Shown: positions 17,058 through 26,582 of the stretch, one piece after another | Layout: each line of letters begins with the position of its first letter | How positions within the stretch are numbered: position 1 is the first letter of the stretch | Assembly: GCF_900105555.1 (NCBI RefSeq) | Contig: NZ_FNTZ01000001.1 | Coordinates: forward strand, 992,001 to 1,056,000 | Source of the DNA: Pseudomonas coleopterorum | Lineage (GTDB): Bacteria; Pseudomonadota; Gammaproteobacteria; Pseudomonadales; Pseudomonadaceae | Length of the DNA: 64,000 nt | Reading direction: 5' to 3' | Position numbers and translations under genes: made by a program | Notes under the pieces: generated by a model | What the model saw: the letters and a program-made list of their open reading frames with translations, nothing else | The model's database searches: none | What the model was told of the DNA's origin: nothing

Positions 17058-18530
17058 ATGACGGATGCCAGACACGTACTGTTCGGTGCCGATTCCAGCG
17101 GTGAACCCGTAGGCCTGGACCTGCGCTTGGCCAACCGCCATGGTTTGATCGCCGGGGCCACCGGGACCGGCAAGACGGTGACCTTGCAGCGCCTGGCCGA
17201 GGCGTTCAGCGAGGCCGGGGTGGCGGTGTTCGCCGCCGATATCAAGGGCGACCTGTGTGGCCTGGGTGCCAGCGGCAACCCTCAGGGCAAGATCGCCGAG
17301 CGCATCGCCCAGATGCCTTGGCTGAATTATCGCCCTCAGGCCTGCCCCGTGACGTTGTGGGATATCCAGGGCCAGTCCGGGCATCCACTGCGAACCACGC
17401 TCAGCGAAATGGGGCCGCTGCTGCTGGGCAGCCTGCTGGAGCTCACCGACAGCCAGCAGTCGGCGCTGTACGCCGCCTTCAAGGTGGCCGATCGCGAGGG
17501 CCTGCTGCTGCTCGACCTCAAGGACCTCAAGGCCTTGCTCAACCACCTTCGGGACAATCCCGAGCTGCTGGGCGACGACAGCGCCTTGATGACCACGGGG
17601 TCGAGCCAGGCCCTGTTGCGCCGTCTGGCCAGCCTGGAACAGCAGGGCGCCGAAGCGCTGTTCGGCGAGCCGGCCTTGCGTCTGGAAGACATTCTGCACC
17701 CCGACGCCGAGGGTCGCGGCCGCATCCATTTGCTCGACGCCAGCCGCCTGGTCCACGAAGCCCCCAAGGTCTATGCCACGTTCCTGCTGTGGCTGCTGGC
17801 CGAACTGTTCGAGCAATTGCCCGAGCGCGGTGATGCCGACAAGCCGCTGCTGGCATTGTTCTTCGACGAAGCCCACCTGCTGTTCAACGGCACGCCCAAG
17901 GCCTTGCAGGATCGTCTGGAACAGGTGGTGCGGTTGATCCGTTCCAAGGGCGTTGGCGTGTACTTCGTCACTCAGTCGCCCAGCGACCTGCCCGATGCGG
18001 TGCTGGCCCAGCTCGGCCTGCGCATCCAGCACGGCCTGCGTGCATTCACCGCCCGCGAGCAGAAGGCCTTGAAGGCCGTCGCCGAAGGCTTCCGACCCAA
18101 CCCTGAGTTCGACACCCTGGCCGTGCTGACCGAATTGGGCACGGGTGAAGCCTTGGTCGGGACGCTGCAGGAAAAAGGCACCCCGGCGATGGTGCGACGG
18201 GTCGCGATCGCGCCACCGCAGTCGCGCATCGGCCCACTGACCGACGCCGAGCGGGCAGCCACGGTGCGCAACTCGCCGCTCGCCGGTCGCTACGACAAAC
18301 CGATCGACCGCGAGTCCGCCTATGAAATGCTGACTGCGCGTAAACTGCCGCCGACGGCAGATCCGGTACAGCCAGCGGAGCCGAGCCTGGCCGACAAGGC
18401 CGGGGAGTTTCTCAGTGGGGCGGCGGGGCAGGCGTTGAAGTCGGCGATGCGCCAGGCTGCCAACCAGTTCGGCCGCCAGTTGGTGCGTGGCTTGATGGGT
18501 TCCCTGTTGGGAGGGAGCAAGCGCAAGTAG
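17058..18530 (+). CDS. HerA/YjgR-like P-loop ATPase (DUF853 family)
   Basis: FtsK-HerA superfamily ATPase of 490 residues. Walker A is GATGTGKT (residues 33-40) and Walker B is LLALFFDEAHLLF near residue 270; a sensor-like VYFVTQSPSDLPD follows. The C-terminus (residues 430-490) is Ala/Gln-rich and basic. The family is conserved in proteobacteria as E. coli YjgR; its role is unknown, and DNA translocation is only inferred from HerA. GAGGT precedes the ATG. It is monocistronic with a terminator after it. Confidence 0.9.
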   Translation: MTDARHVLFGADSSGEPVGLDLRLANRHGLIAGATGTGKTVTLQRLAEAFSEAGVAVFAADIKGDLCGLGASGNPQGKIAERIAQMPWLNYRPQACPVTLWDIQGQSGHPLRTTLSEMGPLLLGSLLELTDSQQSALYAAFKVADREGLLLLDLKDLKALLNHLRDNPELLGDDSALMTTGSSQALLRRLASLEQQGAEALFGEPALRLEDILHPDAEGRGRIHLLDASRLVHEAPKVYATFLLWLLAELFEQLPERGDADKPLLALFFDEAHLLFNGTPKALQDRLEQVVRLIRSKGVGVYFVTQSPSDLPDAVLAQLGLRIQHGLRAFTAREQKALKAVAEGFRPNPEFDTLAVLTELGTGEALVGTLQEKGTPAMVRRVAIAPPQSRIGPLTDAERAATVRNSPLAGRYDKPIDRESAYEMLTARKLPPTADPVQPAEPSLADKAGEFLSGAAGQALKSAMRQAANQFGRQLVRGLMGSLLGGSKRK

Positions 18531-18551
18531 CGCAGGAGGTTTCTTCAGCCA

Positions 18552-18583
18552 TGCAAAAAGGCGCCCGCGGGCGCCTTTTTGCA
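18552..18583. terminator. Bidirectional terminator
   Basis: Perfect 32-bp palindrome with arms TGCAAAAAGGCGCCCG and CGGGCGCCTTTTTGCA between the convergent ATPase and pit genes. The A/T ends supply a U-tract on both strands. Confidence 0.93.
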
Positions 18584-18599
18584 GAGTGTCACGCGGTGG

Positions 18600-20072
18600 T
18601 CATCCCACCAGTTGGCTGGCCAACCAGAACAGACCGGCCGCCAGGCCCATGGAGGCCGGGAGGGTCAGCACCCAGGCCAGCATGATGGTACGAACCGTGC
18701 CACCTTGCAGGCCGCTCTTGTTGGCCACCATGGTCCCGGCCACACCCGAGGACAGGATGTGCGTGGTCGAGACCGGCAGGCTGAACACGTTGGCCGCGCC
18801 GATCGCGCACGCGGTGACGATCTGAGCCGACATGCCCTGGGCATAGGTCATGCCCTGCTTGCCGATCTTCTCGCCGATGGTCAGAACCACACGCTTCCAG
18901 CCGACCATGGTGCCGATACCCAGCGCCAGGGCCACGGCCAGAATCACCCAGAACGGCGAATACTCGGTGGTGGCAGTGAGGTCCTTGCGCAATTTCTCCA
19001 GATCGGATTTCTCGCGCGGTTCCAGTGCCGGCAGCTTGCCGACCTTCTTCGCCGTATCATCCAGGCAGAGCAGGTAGCGACGCACTTCGATACGGTGTTC
19101 GGCAGCCAGCGAGTGGTAGTCGGAGACGCCATCGAGGGTGCTCAGCAGCGCTGCGATGGTCGGTTCGGTCTGCTGTGGATTGCAGCTGAATTTCTCCGGC
19201 AGATCGCCTTGCTGAGCCTTGCCCAGCGCCAGGAACTCACCCAGGGTGGCCTGGTTGCGCTGGTAGAACTGGCTCAGGTGCTGGGTCGCGTCGCGGGTCC
19301 GCTCGATCTGGTAGGTGGTCGCGTTCAGGTCCAGCACGAACTGCTGCGGAACGATACCGATCAACACCAGCATGATCAGGCCGATGCCCTTCTGGCCATC
19401 GTTGGAACCGTGCACGAAGCTCACGGCCATGGCCGACAGGACCAGCACCAGGCGATTCCAGAACGGTGGGTGTTTCTTGTCGTCCAGCTTGCGGCGCTGC
19501 TCCGGGGTCTTGTGCATCTTGGACGCCGGACGCCACCACTTCAGGCCGATCAGCACCAGGGCCGCCGCCACGAAGCCGGCCAGGGGCGAGAACACCAGCG
19601 AGGCACCGATATCGATCGCCTTCTGCCAGTTGACCCCGTCGCCCAGCGGGATGTCGTTGATCAGCGCGTTGGCCAGGCCCACGCCCAGAATCGAGCCGAT
19701 GAGGGTGTGCGAGCTCGACGCCGGAATGCCGAAATACCAGGTGCCCAGGTTCCAGGTAATGGCCGCGGCCAGCAGCGAGAACACCATGGCCAGGCCGTGT
19801 CCGGTGTTGACGTTGATCAGCAACTCGACCGGCAGCAGGTGAACGATTGCATAGGCCACGCCGACGCCGCCCAGCAGTACACCCAGGAAGTTGAAGATAC
19901 CGGACAGGAACACCGCCAGATGGGGCGGCATGGCCTTGGTATAGATGACTGTGGCGACCGCGTTGGCGGTGTCATGAAAGCCGTTGATGAATTCGAAGGT
20001 GAGTACGAACGCCAGCGCTAAGAACAGGCTGATCAGCACCCACGCATCCAGTGCGCTGAATAATTCGATCAT
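18600..20072 (-). CDS. pitA: Low-affinity inorganic phosphate transporter, Pit family
   Basis: Proton-coupled metal-phosphate symporter of the inner membrane, 490 residues. The two duplicated PHO4 signatures are present: GFHDTANAVATVIYTK near residue 30 and VHGSNDGQKGIG near residue 230. A large hydrophilic loop of about 150 residues follows the second, as in PitA. The start giving MIELFSALDAWV was chosen because upstream codons are not family-like. Single-gene unit. Confidence 0.95.
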   Translation of the reverse strand: MIELFSALDAWVLISLFLALAFVLTFEFINGFHDTANAVATVIYTKAMPPHLAVFLSGIFNFLGVLLGGVGVAYAIVHLLPVELLINVNTGHGLAMVFSLLAAAITWNLGTWYFGIPASSSHTLIGSILGVGLANALINDIPLGDGVNWQKAIDIGASLVFSPLAGFVAAALVLIGLKWWRPASKMHKTPEQRRKLDDKKHPPFWNRLVLVLSAMAVSFVHGSNDGQKGIGLIMLVLIGIVPQQFVLDLNATTYQIERTRDATQHLSQFYQRNQATLGEFLALGKAQQGDLPEKFSCNPQQTEPTIAALLSTLDGVSDYHSLAAEHRIEVRRYLLCLDDTAKKVGKLPALEPREKSDLEKLRKDLTATTEYSPFWVILAVALALGIGTMVGWKRVVLTIGEKIGKQGMTYAQGMSAQIVTACAIGAANVFSLPVSTTHILSSGVAGTMVANKSGLQGGTVRTIMLAWVLTLPASMGLAAGLFWLASQLVG

Positions 20073-20370
20073 GAAGGTTTTGTGACCGGGCCATTGAGGG
20101 GGCGCGATTATGCCAGAAATCGACGCGGTATGACCCCCCAGGCGCTGACCGGTGGGTCCGCTTTTCGAGCGACCGGGCAATGGCGGCAGCGCATGTCTTG
20201 CAGACAAGCCTGGCTCGAGCCCCGAAAATTCGGGCTATCGATAGGCCACGATAAAGCGGTGAGCCAGGAGAAATGATTCAAACGGTCGTATGAAATCTGT
20301 CAGCGGATGACGCAATTCTGAAGACAATTGACGTGGCACAAGCGGCCCATGGCCGCCTGCCACGTTTGTG
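20073..20370. other. Intergenic region with nested hairpin
   Basis: No gene is supported in this 298-bp gap. Near its right end a nested inverted repeat, ACGTGGCA (20331-20338) with TGCCACGT (20358-20365) enclosing GCGGCC/GGCCGC, sits just past the stop of the next minus-strand gene and may terminate it. A shorter repeat CCCGAA/TTCGGG is at 20221-20234. Confidence 0.5.
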
Positions 20371-20571
20371 TCATGCGTTCTGTTGCTCGAGATCCTTTTC
20401 GATCTTCTGGATCTCTTCCTGAAAGGCCTGATCGAGAATGCTGGCACGTTTGCGCCACGGTTTGCGTTCTGGATCTGGCTGAGCGGCATAGGTGGTGATC
20501 TCACCGCCGTAGACTTCCTTGTAACGTTGTTCCTGGCGCTCCAGTTGCGCGCGCAGTTCGTCTTTCGTCAC
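20371..20571 (-). CDS. Conserved small charged protein, function unknown
   Basis: Hydrophilic 66-residue protein starting VTKDELRAQLERQEQRYKEV at a GTG; the first segment reads as a charged helix. The C-terminal part RKRASILDQAFQEEIQKIEK is also helical, so a coiled coil or partner-binding adaptor is likely. The frame opens 12 codons earlier at another GTG, but the MTKDEL-type start looks natural. No domain recognised. Confidence 0.65.
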   Translation of the reverse strand: MTKDELRAQLERQEQRYKEVYGGEITTYAAQPDPERKPWRKRASILDQAFQEEIQKIEKDLEQQNA

Positions 20572-20800
20572 TTTTATTACTCTGTTATTTGGAAAGTTGA
20601 AACCCACCGATGAGGCGTCGAAAGCCGCCTGGCAGTTGGAGCCCGCATTGTAGCCGGTTGCAACCGCGACAGGGCAGGGAGGCCGTTTATTCGGTGTGTA
20701 TCAATGTGCAGAACACAATCTGAGAAAGCACAGACAGGAATAAGTTTCAGGGCGCCCGGCAACGCCATCCGGCCAAGAATCGGATCAGCGCAATGGATTT

Positions 20801-20830
20801 GCGATTATCGCCCACCGGTCCGATAATCGC
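20801..20830. promoter_or_regulatory. PcaR-type operator upstream of pcaR
   Basis: Perfect 10-bp inverted repeat GCGATTATCG / CGATAATCGC separated by 10 bp, ending 36 bp before the pcaR ATG. The core CGATAATCG matches the known PcaR box and recurs before pcaI, indicating autoregulation. Confidence 0.75.
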
Positions 20831-20866
20831 CCTCGGTCGGTTTCGAACATTCCAGAGGGCAGCACC

Positions 20867-21751
20867 ATGAGCGAACACACACCACCGGCAGGCACGTCAG
20901 CGACCGGTTCGAAAGTGCCACAGCGCCCTGCGTTCAGCTCACTGGCCCCGCCGATCGTCGCATCGCCTGCCAAGCGCATTCAGGCCTTCACCGGCGACCC
21001 GGACTTCATGACCTCGCTGGCCCGCGGACTGGCGGTGGTGCAGGCGTTCCAGGAGCGCAAGCGACACCTGACCATTGCGCAGATCAGCCACCGGACGGAA
21101 ATTCCCCGCGCTGCCGTGCGGCGCTGTCTTCATACCCTGATCAAGCTCGGTTATGCCACCACCGATGGGCGCACCTACTCGCTGCTGCCCAAAGTGCTGA
21201 CCCTGGGCCATGCCTACCTGTCCTCGACGCCCTTGGCCGTCTCGGCGCAACCCTACCTGGACCGCATGAGTGAGCAGTTGCACGAAGCCTGCAACATGGC
21301 CACCCTCGAAGGCGATGACATCCTCTACATCGCTCGTTCGGCCACGACTCAGCGGCTGATTTCGGTGGACCTGTCGGTGGGCGGTCGGCTGCCGGCGTAC
21401 TGCACTTCCATGGGGCGCATCCTGCTCGCGGCACTCGACGACGCGTCGCTGCACGAATACCTGCAGCACACCGATCTTGCGCCCAAGACCAGTCGGACCC
21501 TGACCAACAAAACCGCGTTGCTGGAGTGCCTGGAACGGGTTCGCCAGCAGGGCTGGTGCATCGTCGATCAGGAGCTGGAGCAAGGGCTGCGTTCGATTGC
21601 CGTGCCGGTGTACGACGCGTCGGGGCAGGTATTGGCCGCGCTGAATGTCAGCACCCATGCCGGTCGCGTCACCCGGGCGGAACTTGAGCAGCGTTTTCTG
21701 CCGATCATGCTGTCGGCCAGTCGCGATCTGAGCGCGCAGTTGTTCGCTTGA
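20867..21751 (+). CDS. pcaR: IclR-family regulator PcaR
   Basis: Regulator of 294 residues that activates the pca genes with beta-ketoadipate as inducer in P. putida. After an extended Ser/Ala/Pro N-terminus there is a winged HTH (LTIAQISHRTEIPRAAVRRC, near residue 65) and an IclR effector domain with CTSMGRILLAAL and the ligand-pocket region DQELEQGLRSIAVP. It heads the cluster and has a PcaR box in its own promoter. Confidence 0.96.
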   Translation: MSEHTPPAGTSATGSKVPQRPAFSSLAPPIVASPAKRIQAFTGDPDFMTSLARGLAVVQAFQERKRHLTIAQISHRTEIPRAAVRRCLHTLIKLGYATTDGRTYSLLPKVLTLGHAYLSSTPLAVSAQPYLDRMSEQLHEACNMATLEGDDILYIARSATTQRLISVDLSVGGRLPAYCTSMGRILLAALDDASLHEYLQHTDLAPKTSRTLTNKTALLECLERVRQQGWCIVDQELEQGLRSIAVPVYDASGQVLAALNVSTHAGRVTRAELEQRFLPIMLSASRDLSAQLFA

Positions 21752-21895
21752 ACGCTTGGCGGGGGCTCTGCATGGCAGTGTGCGGTGACCGCACACATCC
21801 GCCAGTGCCCGATTGACCCGGCCGGGGCGCGCTGACTAATGTCCATCGCATCGACCGCTCAAGCGGTCGCCAATAAAAATAGCGAGGATCACCTC

Positions 21896-21958
21896 ATGCC
21901 CAACGCCTTCAGCTTTTGCTCCCTTTGCGTTCCGACGCTCACCACGCGACACCCCTAG
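21896..21958 (+). CDS. Possible 20-residue leader peptide before pcaK
   Basis: A short frame starts at ATG with GCGAGG eight bases upstream and reads MPNAFSFCSLCVPTLTTRHP before TAG. It lies 84 bp ahead of the pcaK start, while pcaK itself has only a poor ribosome site. A regulatory leader is possible; chance is not excluded. Just upstream, GACCGCT/AGCGGTC (21853-21868) forms a small hairpin. Confidence 0.3.
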   Translation: MPNAFSFCSLCVPTLTTRHP

Positions 21959-22042
21959 ACCTTCGACTGCCCAGGCATGCGGCCGCATGGCCTGCATCGA
22001 CGTGCCCGTCTTTCCCGGACAATCACAATGACAAGAACAACA

Positions 22043-23389
22043 ATGAACAAACCTGCCAACGCTGCGGGGCTGTGCCTGGATGTGCAGACCCTGATCAATG
22101 ACCGACCGCTGTCGCGCTATCAATGGCGCGTGGTCATCCTGTGTTTCCTGATCGTCTTCCTCGACGGGCTGGACACTGCCGCCATGGGCTTCATCGCACC
22201 TGCGCTGTCGCAGGAGTGGGGCATCGACCGCGCCAGCCTCGGACCGGTGATGAGCGCCGCATTGATCGGCATGGTGTTCGGCGCCCTGGGCTCCGGGCCA
22301 TTGGCCGACCGTTTCGGGCGCAAGCTGGTGCTGGTCGGCGCCGTGCTGGTGTTCGGCGGGTTCAGCCTGGCTTCGGCCTACAGCAGCAACGTCGATCAAC
22401 TGCTGATCCTGCGCTTTCTCACCGGGCTGGGGTTAGGGGCCGGCATGCCCAACGCCACTACGCTGTTGTCCGAGTACACCCCGGAGCGCTTTCGTTCGCT
22501 GCTGGTGACCAGCATGTTCTGCGGGTTCAACCTCGGCATGGCCGGGGGCGGGTTCATGTCCGCCAAGCTGATTCCCGCCTTCGGCTGGCACAGCCTGCTG
22601 TTGCTCGGCGGCGTTCTGCCGCTGGTGCTGGCGGTGGTGTTGATGATCTGGCTGCCCGAGTCGGCGCGGTATCTGGTGGTGCGCAACAAGGGCGTGGAAA
22701 AGATACGTCGCACCCTGGCGCCGATCGACCCGGAGCAGGTGGCGCGGGCCGAGCGTTTCAGTGTGCCCGAACAGAAAACCGTCAAGGCGAGCAACGTGCT
22801 GGCGGTGATCTTTTCCGGCACCTACCGCGCCGGCACCCTGCTGCTGTGGCTGACCTACTTCATGGGCCTGGTGATCGTCTACCTCCTGACCAGCTGGCTG
22901 CCGACGCTGATGCGCGAGAGCGGCGCGAGTCTGGAGCAGGCCGCGTTCATCGGCGCGCTGTTCCAGTTCGGCGGTGTGCTGAGTGCCGTGGGCGTGGGCT
23001 GGGCCATGGACCGGTTCAACCCGCACAAGGTCATTGCCACGTTCTACCTGCTCGCTGGCGTATTCGCCTACGCGGTCGGGCAAAGCCTGGGCAACATCAC
23101 GCTGCTGGCGACGCTGGTACTGATTGCCGGCATGTGCGTCAACGGCGCGCAGTCGGCCATGCCGTCGCTGGCCGCGCGCTTCTACCCCACGCAAGGGCGT
23201 GCCACCGGGGTGTCCTGGATGCTGGGGATCGGCCGTTTCGGCGCGATCCTGGGGGCCTGGATGGGCGCGACCTTGCTGGGCCTCGGCTGGAATTTCGAAC
23301 AGGTCCTGACCGCGCTGGTCGTTCCTGCCGTGCTGGCCACCGTGGCCTTGTTGATCAAGAGTCGCGTCAGCCACGCCGACGCGACCTGA
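22043..23389 (+). CDS. pcaK: 4-hydroxybenzoate/protocatechuate MFS transporter
   Basis: Aromatic acid:H+ symporter of the inner membrane and chemotaxis receptor aid for 4-hydroxybenzoate. Twelve TM segments; the AAHS-family motif DGLDTAAMGFIAPAL lies near residue 45 and the MFS loop 2-3 motif GPLADRFGRK near residue 90. The ATG giving MNKPANAAG yields 448 residues, the length of P. putida PcaK; another in-frame ATG lies five codons upstream. Neither has a strong Shine-Dalgarno. Confidence 0.95.
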   Translation: MNKPANAAGLCLDVQTLINDRPLSRYQWRVVILCFLIVFLDGLDTAAMGFIAPALSQEWGIDRASLGPVMSAALIGMVFGALGSGPLADRFGRKLVLVGAVLVFGGFSLASAYSSNVDQLLILRFLTGLGLGAGMPNATTLLSEYTPERFRSLLVTSMFCGFNLGMAGGGFMSAKLIPAFGWHSLLLLGGVLPLVLAVVLMIWLPESARYLVVRNKGVEKIRRTLAPIDPEQVARAERFSVPEQKTVKASNVLAVIFSGTYRAGTLLLWLTYFMGLVIVYLLTSWLPTLMRESGASLEQAAFIGALFQFGGVLSAVGVGWAMDRFNPHKVIATFYLLAGVFAYAVGQSLGNITLLATLVLIAGMCVNGAQSAMPSLAARFYPTQGRATGVSWMLGIGRFGAILGAWMGATLLGLGWNFEQVLTALVVPAVLATVALLIKSRVSHADAT

Positions 23390-23405
23390 AACACGCCGCT
23401 GTATC

Positions 23406-23438
23406 GTTCGATTATCGAACGGATAGTCGATAATCGGA
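23406..23438. promoter_or_regulatory. PcaR operator upstream of pcaI
   Basis: A perfect 15-bp palindrome GTTCGATTATCGAAC (23406-23420) is followed by a second copy of the core, GTCGATAATCGG (23427-23438). PcaR is known to bind such boxes at pcaIJ. The pcaI start is about 85 bp downstream. Confidence 0.78.
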
Positions 23439-23522
23439 TTGTTCGTGAGGAGCTGGCGCCCTAACCTGTACGCCAGCTTCATTCAAACAAGATGGCTCAC
23501 AGTATCGAGGAGTCCTGCCCAC

Positions 23523-24383
23523 ATGGCTGCAATCCTGTCGCTTACCGATGCGGTGAAGCAATTCGTCAACGATGGTGACACCGTCGCGCTCGAAGGCTTC
23601 ACCCACCTGATTCCAACCGCCGCAGGTCACGAGATCATTCGTCAAGGCAAGAAAGACCTGACGCTGGTCCGCATGACCCCCGACCTGATCTACGATCAGT
23701 TGATCGGCGCCGGTTGCGCTCGCAAGTTGATCTTCTCGTGGGGCGGCAACCCCGGTGTCGGCTCGCTGCATCGTCTGCGCGACGCGGTCGAGAAGCAGTG
23801 GCCCCAGTCGCTGGAGATCGAAGAACACAGCCATGCCGACCTGGCCAATGCCTACGTCGCCGGCGCCTCCGGCCTGCCATTCGCGGTCCTGCGGGCCTAC
23901 GCCGGTTCCGATCTGCCCAAGGTCAACCCGCTGATCAAGACAGTCACCTGCCCGTTCACCGGCGAAGTGCTTGCAGCCGTGCCTTCGGTACGCCCCGACG
24001 TCACCGTGATCCACGCGCAGAAAGCCGACCGCAAGGGCAACGTGCTGCTGTGGGGCATTCTTGGGGTGCAGAAGGAAGCGGCCTTGGCCGCCAAGCGCTG
24101 CATCGTCACGGTCGAGGAAATCGTCGATGACCTCAACGCGCCGATGAACAGCTGTGTGTTGCCGGCCTGGGCGTTGGCCGCCGTGTGCCATGTGCCCGGT
24201 GGTGCGCATCCGTCCTACGCCCATGGCTACACCGAGCGCGATAACGTGTTCTACCAGGCCTGGGACCCGATCGCCCGCGACCGCACGACCTTCACCGCCT
24301 GGATCGACACGTACATCCGTGGTACCCAGGACTTCAGCGAATACCAGGCGAAACTGGCCAGCGCAGCGCAGGTGACTCCATGA
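23523..24383 (+). CDS. pcaI: 3-oxoadipate CoA-transferase subunit A (glutaconate-CoA-transferase type)
   Basis: With PcaJ transfers CoA from succinyl-CoA to beta-ketoadipate. At 286 residues it is longer than the about 230-residue PcaI of P. putida, and its sequence (GDTVALEGFTHLIPTAAGHE, LIFSWGGNPGVGSLHRLRDA) fits the CatI/glutaconate CoA-transferase alpha type known from P. knackmussii and P. aeruginosa. First gene of the coupled run pcaI-pcaJ-pcaF; ATGA overlap with pcaJ. The ATG gives MAAILSLTDAV. Confidence 0.9.
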   Translation: MAAILSLTDAVKQFVNDGDTVALEGFTHLIPTAAGHEIIRQGKKDLTLVRMTPDLIYDQLIGAGCARKLIFSWGGNPGVGSLHRLRDAVEKQWPQSLEIEEHSHADLANAYVAGASGLPFAVLRAYAGSDLPKVNPLIKTVTCPFTGEVLAAVPSVRPDVTVIHAQKADRKGNVLLWGILGVQKEAALAAKRCIVTVEEIVDDLNAPMNSCVLPAWALAAVCHVPGGAHPSYAHGYTERDNVFYQAWDPIARDRTTFTAWIDTYIRGTQDFSEYQAKLASAAQVTP

Positions 24384-25159
24384 CTTACTCCACCAACGAG
24401 ATGATGACCGTCGCAGCCGCGCGGCGTCTGCAAAACGGCGCGGTGTGCTTCGTCGGCATCGGCCTGCCGTCCAAGGCCGCCAACCTGGCCCGTCTGACCT
24501 CCTCGCCGGACGTGGTGCTGATCTACGAGTCCGGCCCGATCGGCGCGAAACCCACTGTGCTGCCCCTGTCCATCGGCGATGGCGAGCTGGCAGAAACCGC
24601 CGACACCGTCGTGCCCACCGGTGAGATCTTCCGCTACTGGTTGCAAGGCGGACGCATCGATGTGGGCTTTCTCGGCGCCGCTCAGGTCGACCGTTTCGGC
24701 AACATCAACACCACGGTGGTGGGCGACTACCATCAGCCCAAGGTCCGTCTGCCGGGCGCCGGTGGTGCACCGGAGATTGCAGGTTCGGCCAAGAGCGTGT
24801 TGATCATTCTCAAACAGTCGCACCGCAGCTTCGTCGAGAAGCTCGATTTCGTCACCTCGGTCGGCCATGGCGAAGGCGGCGATTCGCGCAAGCGCCTGGG
24901 CCTTCCAGGACAGGGGCCGGTAGGGATCATCACCGACCTGTGCATCATGGAACCTGAAGCCGGCTCCAACGAATTCGTGGTGACGTCCATTCACCCGGGC
25001 GTGACGCGTGAACAAATCAGCGCAGCGACCGGCTGGCCGATCCGCTTCGCCGACCAGGTGCAGACCACGGCCGAGCCTGACGCCACGGAACTCGAAGCGT
25101 TGCGCGCCCTGGAAGCACGCACGGCGGCCGCCCACGGCCAGGCACCGGGAGAAGCATGA
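24380..25159 (+). CDS. pcaJ: 3-oxoadipate CoA-transferase subunit B
   Basis: Beta subunit, 259 residues. It contains [19 protein letters not shown] and the acidic [10 protein letters not shown] region where CoA-transferases of this class place the catalytic glutamate (E of YESG, near residue 53). It overlaps pcaI and pcaF by four bases each, indicating tight translational coupling and a fixed subunit ratio. Confidence 0.92.
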   Translation: MTYSTNEMMTVAAARRLQNGAVCFVGIGLPSKAANLARLTSSPDVVLIYESGPIGAKPTVLPLSIGDGELAETADTVVPTGEIFRYWLQGGRIDVGFLGAAQVDRFGNINTTVVGDYHQPKVRLPGAGGAPEIAGSAKSVLIILKQSHRSFVEKLDFVTSVGHGEGGDSRKRLGLPGQGPVGIITDLCIMEPEAGSNEFVVTSIHPGVTREQISAATGWPIRFADQVQTTAEPDATELEALRALEARTAAAHGQAPGEA

Positions 25160-26361
25160 TGCGCGACGTATTCATTTGCGATGCGGTGCGCACGCCCATC
25201 GGTCGCTTCGGCGGCAGCCTGGCCCACGTGCGCGCCGACGACCTGGCAGCGGTGCCGATCAAGGCGTTGCTCGAACGCAACCCCGGCGTGGACTGGGCGC
25301 AGCTGGACGAGGTGTTCATGGGCTGTGCCAACCAGGCGGGCGAAGACAACCGCAACGTCGCACGCATGGCGCTGCTGCTGGCCGGTCTTCCCGAAGGTGT
25401 ACCTGGCGTGACCCTGAACCGCCTGTGCGCTTCGGGCATGGATGCGGTCGGCACAGCGTTTCGCGCCATCGCCAGTGGCGAAATGGAGCTGGCGATTGCC
25501 GGTGGCGTCGAGTCGATGTCGCGCGCGCCTTTCGTCATGGGCAAGGCCGATGCCGGTTTTTCCCGCAACATGAAACTGGAAGACACCACCATCGGTTGGC
25601 GTTTCATCAACCCCCTGATGAAGGCCCAGTACGGCGTCGATGCGATGCCGCAGACGGCAGATAACGTGGCCGACGATTGCCAGGTTTCCCGTGAAGACCA
25701 GGACGCCTTCGCCGTGCGCAGCCAGCAACGCACCGCTGCCGCACAGGCTGCGGGTTTCTTCGCCGAAGAAATCGTGCCGGTGCGCATTCCGGGTAAGAAG
25801 GGCGAAACCGTCGTCGAGCAGGACGAGCATCCGCGCGCCGACACCACCCTGGAAACCCTGGCCAGGCTCAAACCGGTCAACGGCGCCGACAAGACCGTGA
25901 CCGCGGGTAACGCATCGGGTGTCAACGACGGCGCCGCCGCGATGATCCTTGCCAGCGCCGAGGCGGTGCAAAAGCACGGCCTGACTGCCCGTGGCCGCGT
26001 GCTGGGCATGGCCAGTGCCGGGGTCGCACCGCGGGTCATGGGGGTCGGTCCGGTGCCGGCCGTGCGCAAACTGCTCGAACGCCTGAACCTGGCGGTCGAG
26101 GACTTCGACGTGATCGAGCTCAACGAGGCGTTCGCCAGCCAGGGCCTGGCGGTGTTGCGCGACCTGGGGCTGGCGGACGATGCCGCGCAGGTCAATCCGA
26201 ACGGCGGTGCGATTGCCTTAGGCCACCCGCTGGGCATGAGCGGTGCGCGGCTGGTGTTGACGGCGCTGCATCAGTTGGAAAAAAGCGGCGGCAAGCGCGG
26301 GCTGGCGACGATGTGCGTGGGGGTAGGGCAGGGGTTGGCGTTGGCGATAGAGCGGGTTTGA
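25156..26361 (+). CDS. pcaF: 3-oxoadipyl-CoA thiolase
   Basis: Last step of the pathway: cleaves beta-ketoadipyl-CoA to succinyl-CoA and acetyl-CoA. The 401 residues are normal. The thiolase active site is complete: nucleophilic Cys in [11 protein letters not shown] near residue 91, [11 protein letters not shown] carrying the His, and the C-terminal Cys in [11 protein letters not shown]. Start codon ATG is doubled (ATGATG) and overlaps pcaJ. A REP cluster follows. Confidence 0.97.
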   Translation: MMRDVFICDAVRTPIGRFGGSLAHVRADDLAAVPIKALLERNPGVDWAQLDEVFMGCANQAGEDNRNVARMALLLAGLPEGVPGVTLNRLCASGMDAVGTAFRAIASGEMELAIAGGVESMSRAPFVMGKADAGFSRNMKLEDTTIGWRFINPLMKAQYGVDAMPQTADNVADDCQVSREDQDAFAVRSQQRTAAAQAAGFFAEEIVPVRIPGKKGETVVEQDEHPRADTTLETLARLKPVNGADKTVTAGNASGVNDGAAAMILASAEAVQKHGLTARGRVLGMASAGVAPRVMGVGPVPAVRKLLERLNLAVEDFDVIELNEAFASQGLAVLRDLGLADDAAQVNPNGGAIALGHPLGMSGARLVLTALHQLEKSGGKRGLATMCVGVGQGLALAIERV

Positions 26362-26373
26362 GGGGGACCTGAC

Positions 26374-26484
26374 GGGCCTCTTCGCGGGCAGAGGGCTCGC
26401 CGCCCGCCCCGCTCCCACATAGATCAAATGTCCTTGTGGGAGCGGGTTTTTCTGTGGGAGCGGGCTCTGCCCGCGAAGAGGCCC
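26374..26484. repeat. REP cluster (two full arms, one truncated)
   Basis: Outer flanks GGGCCTCTTCGCGGGCAG and GCCCGCGAAGAGGCCC enclose an expanded left arm, a truncated TGTGGGAGCGGGTTTTT arm near 26435 and a full right arm near 26453. It sits between pcaF and pcaT. Confidence 0.85.
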
Positions 26485-26582
26485 TAAAGCCAACCCTCAA
26501 CCTCCCAGACAGCCAATCACCTTGTGCCTGGGGTTGTAACAGGTTATGTCTAGCCTTTACCGACCTCAATGAGAACTAAAAC

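Noticed and set aside
18579..20021. A 480-codon frame antisense to the pit gene
   Set aside because: Low-complexity Gln/His/Arg-rich translation with no motif; it is a shadow of a well-supported transporter.
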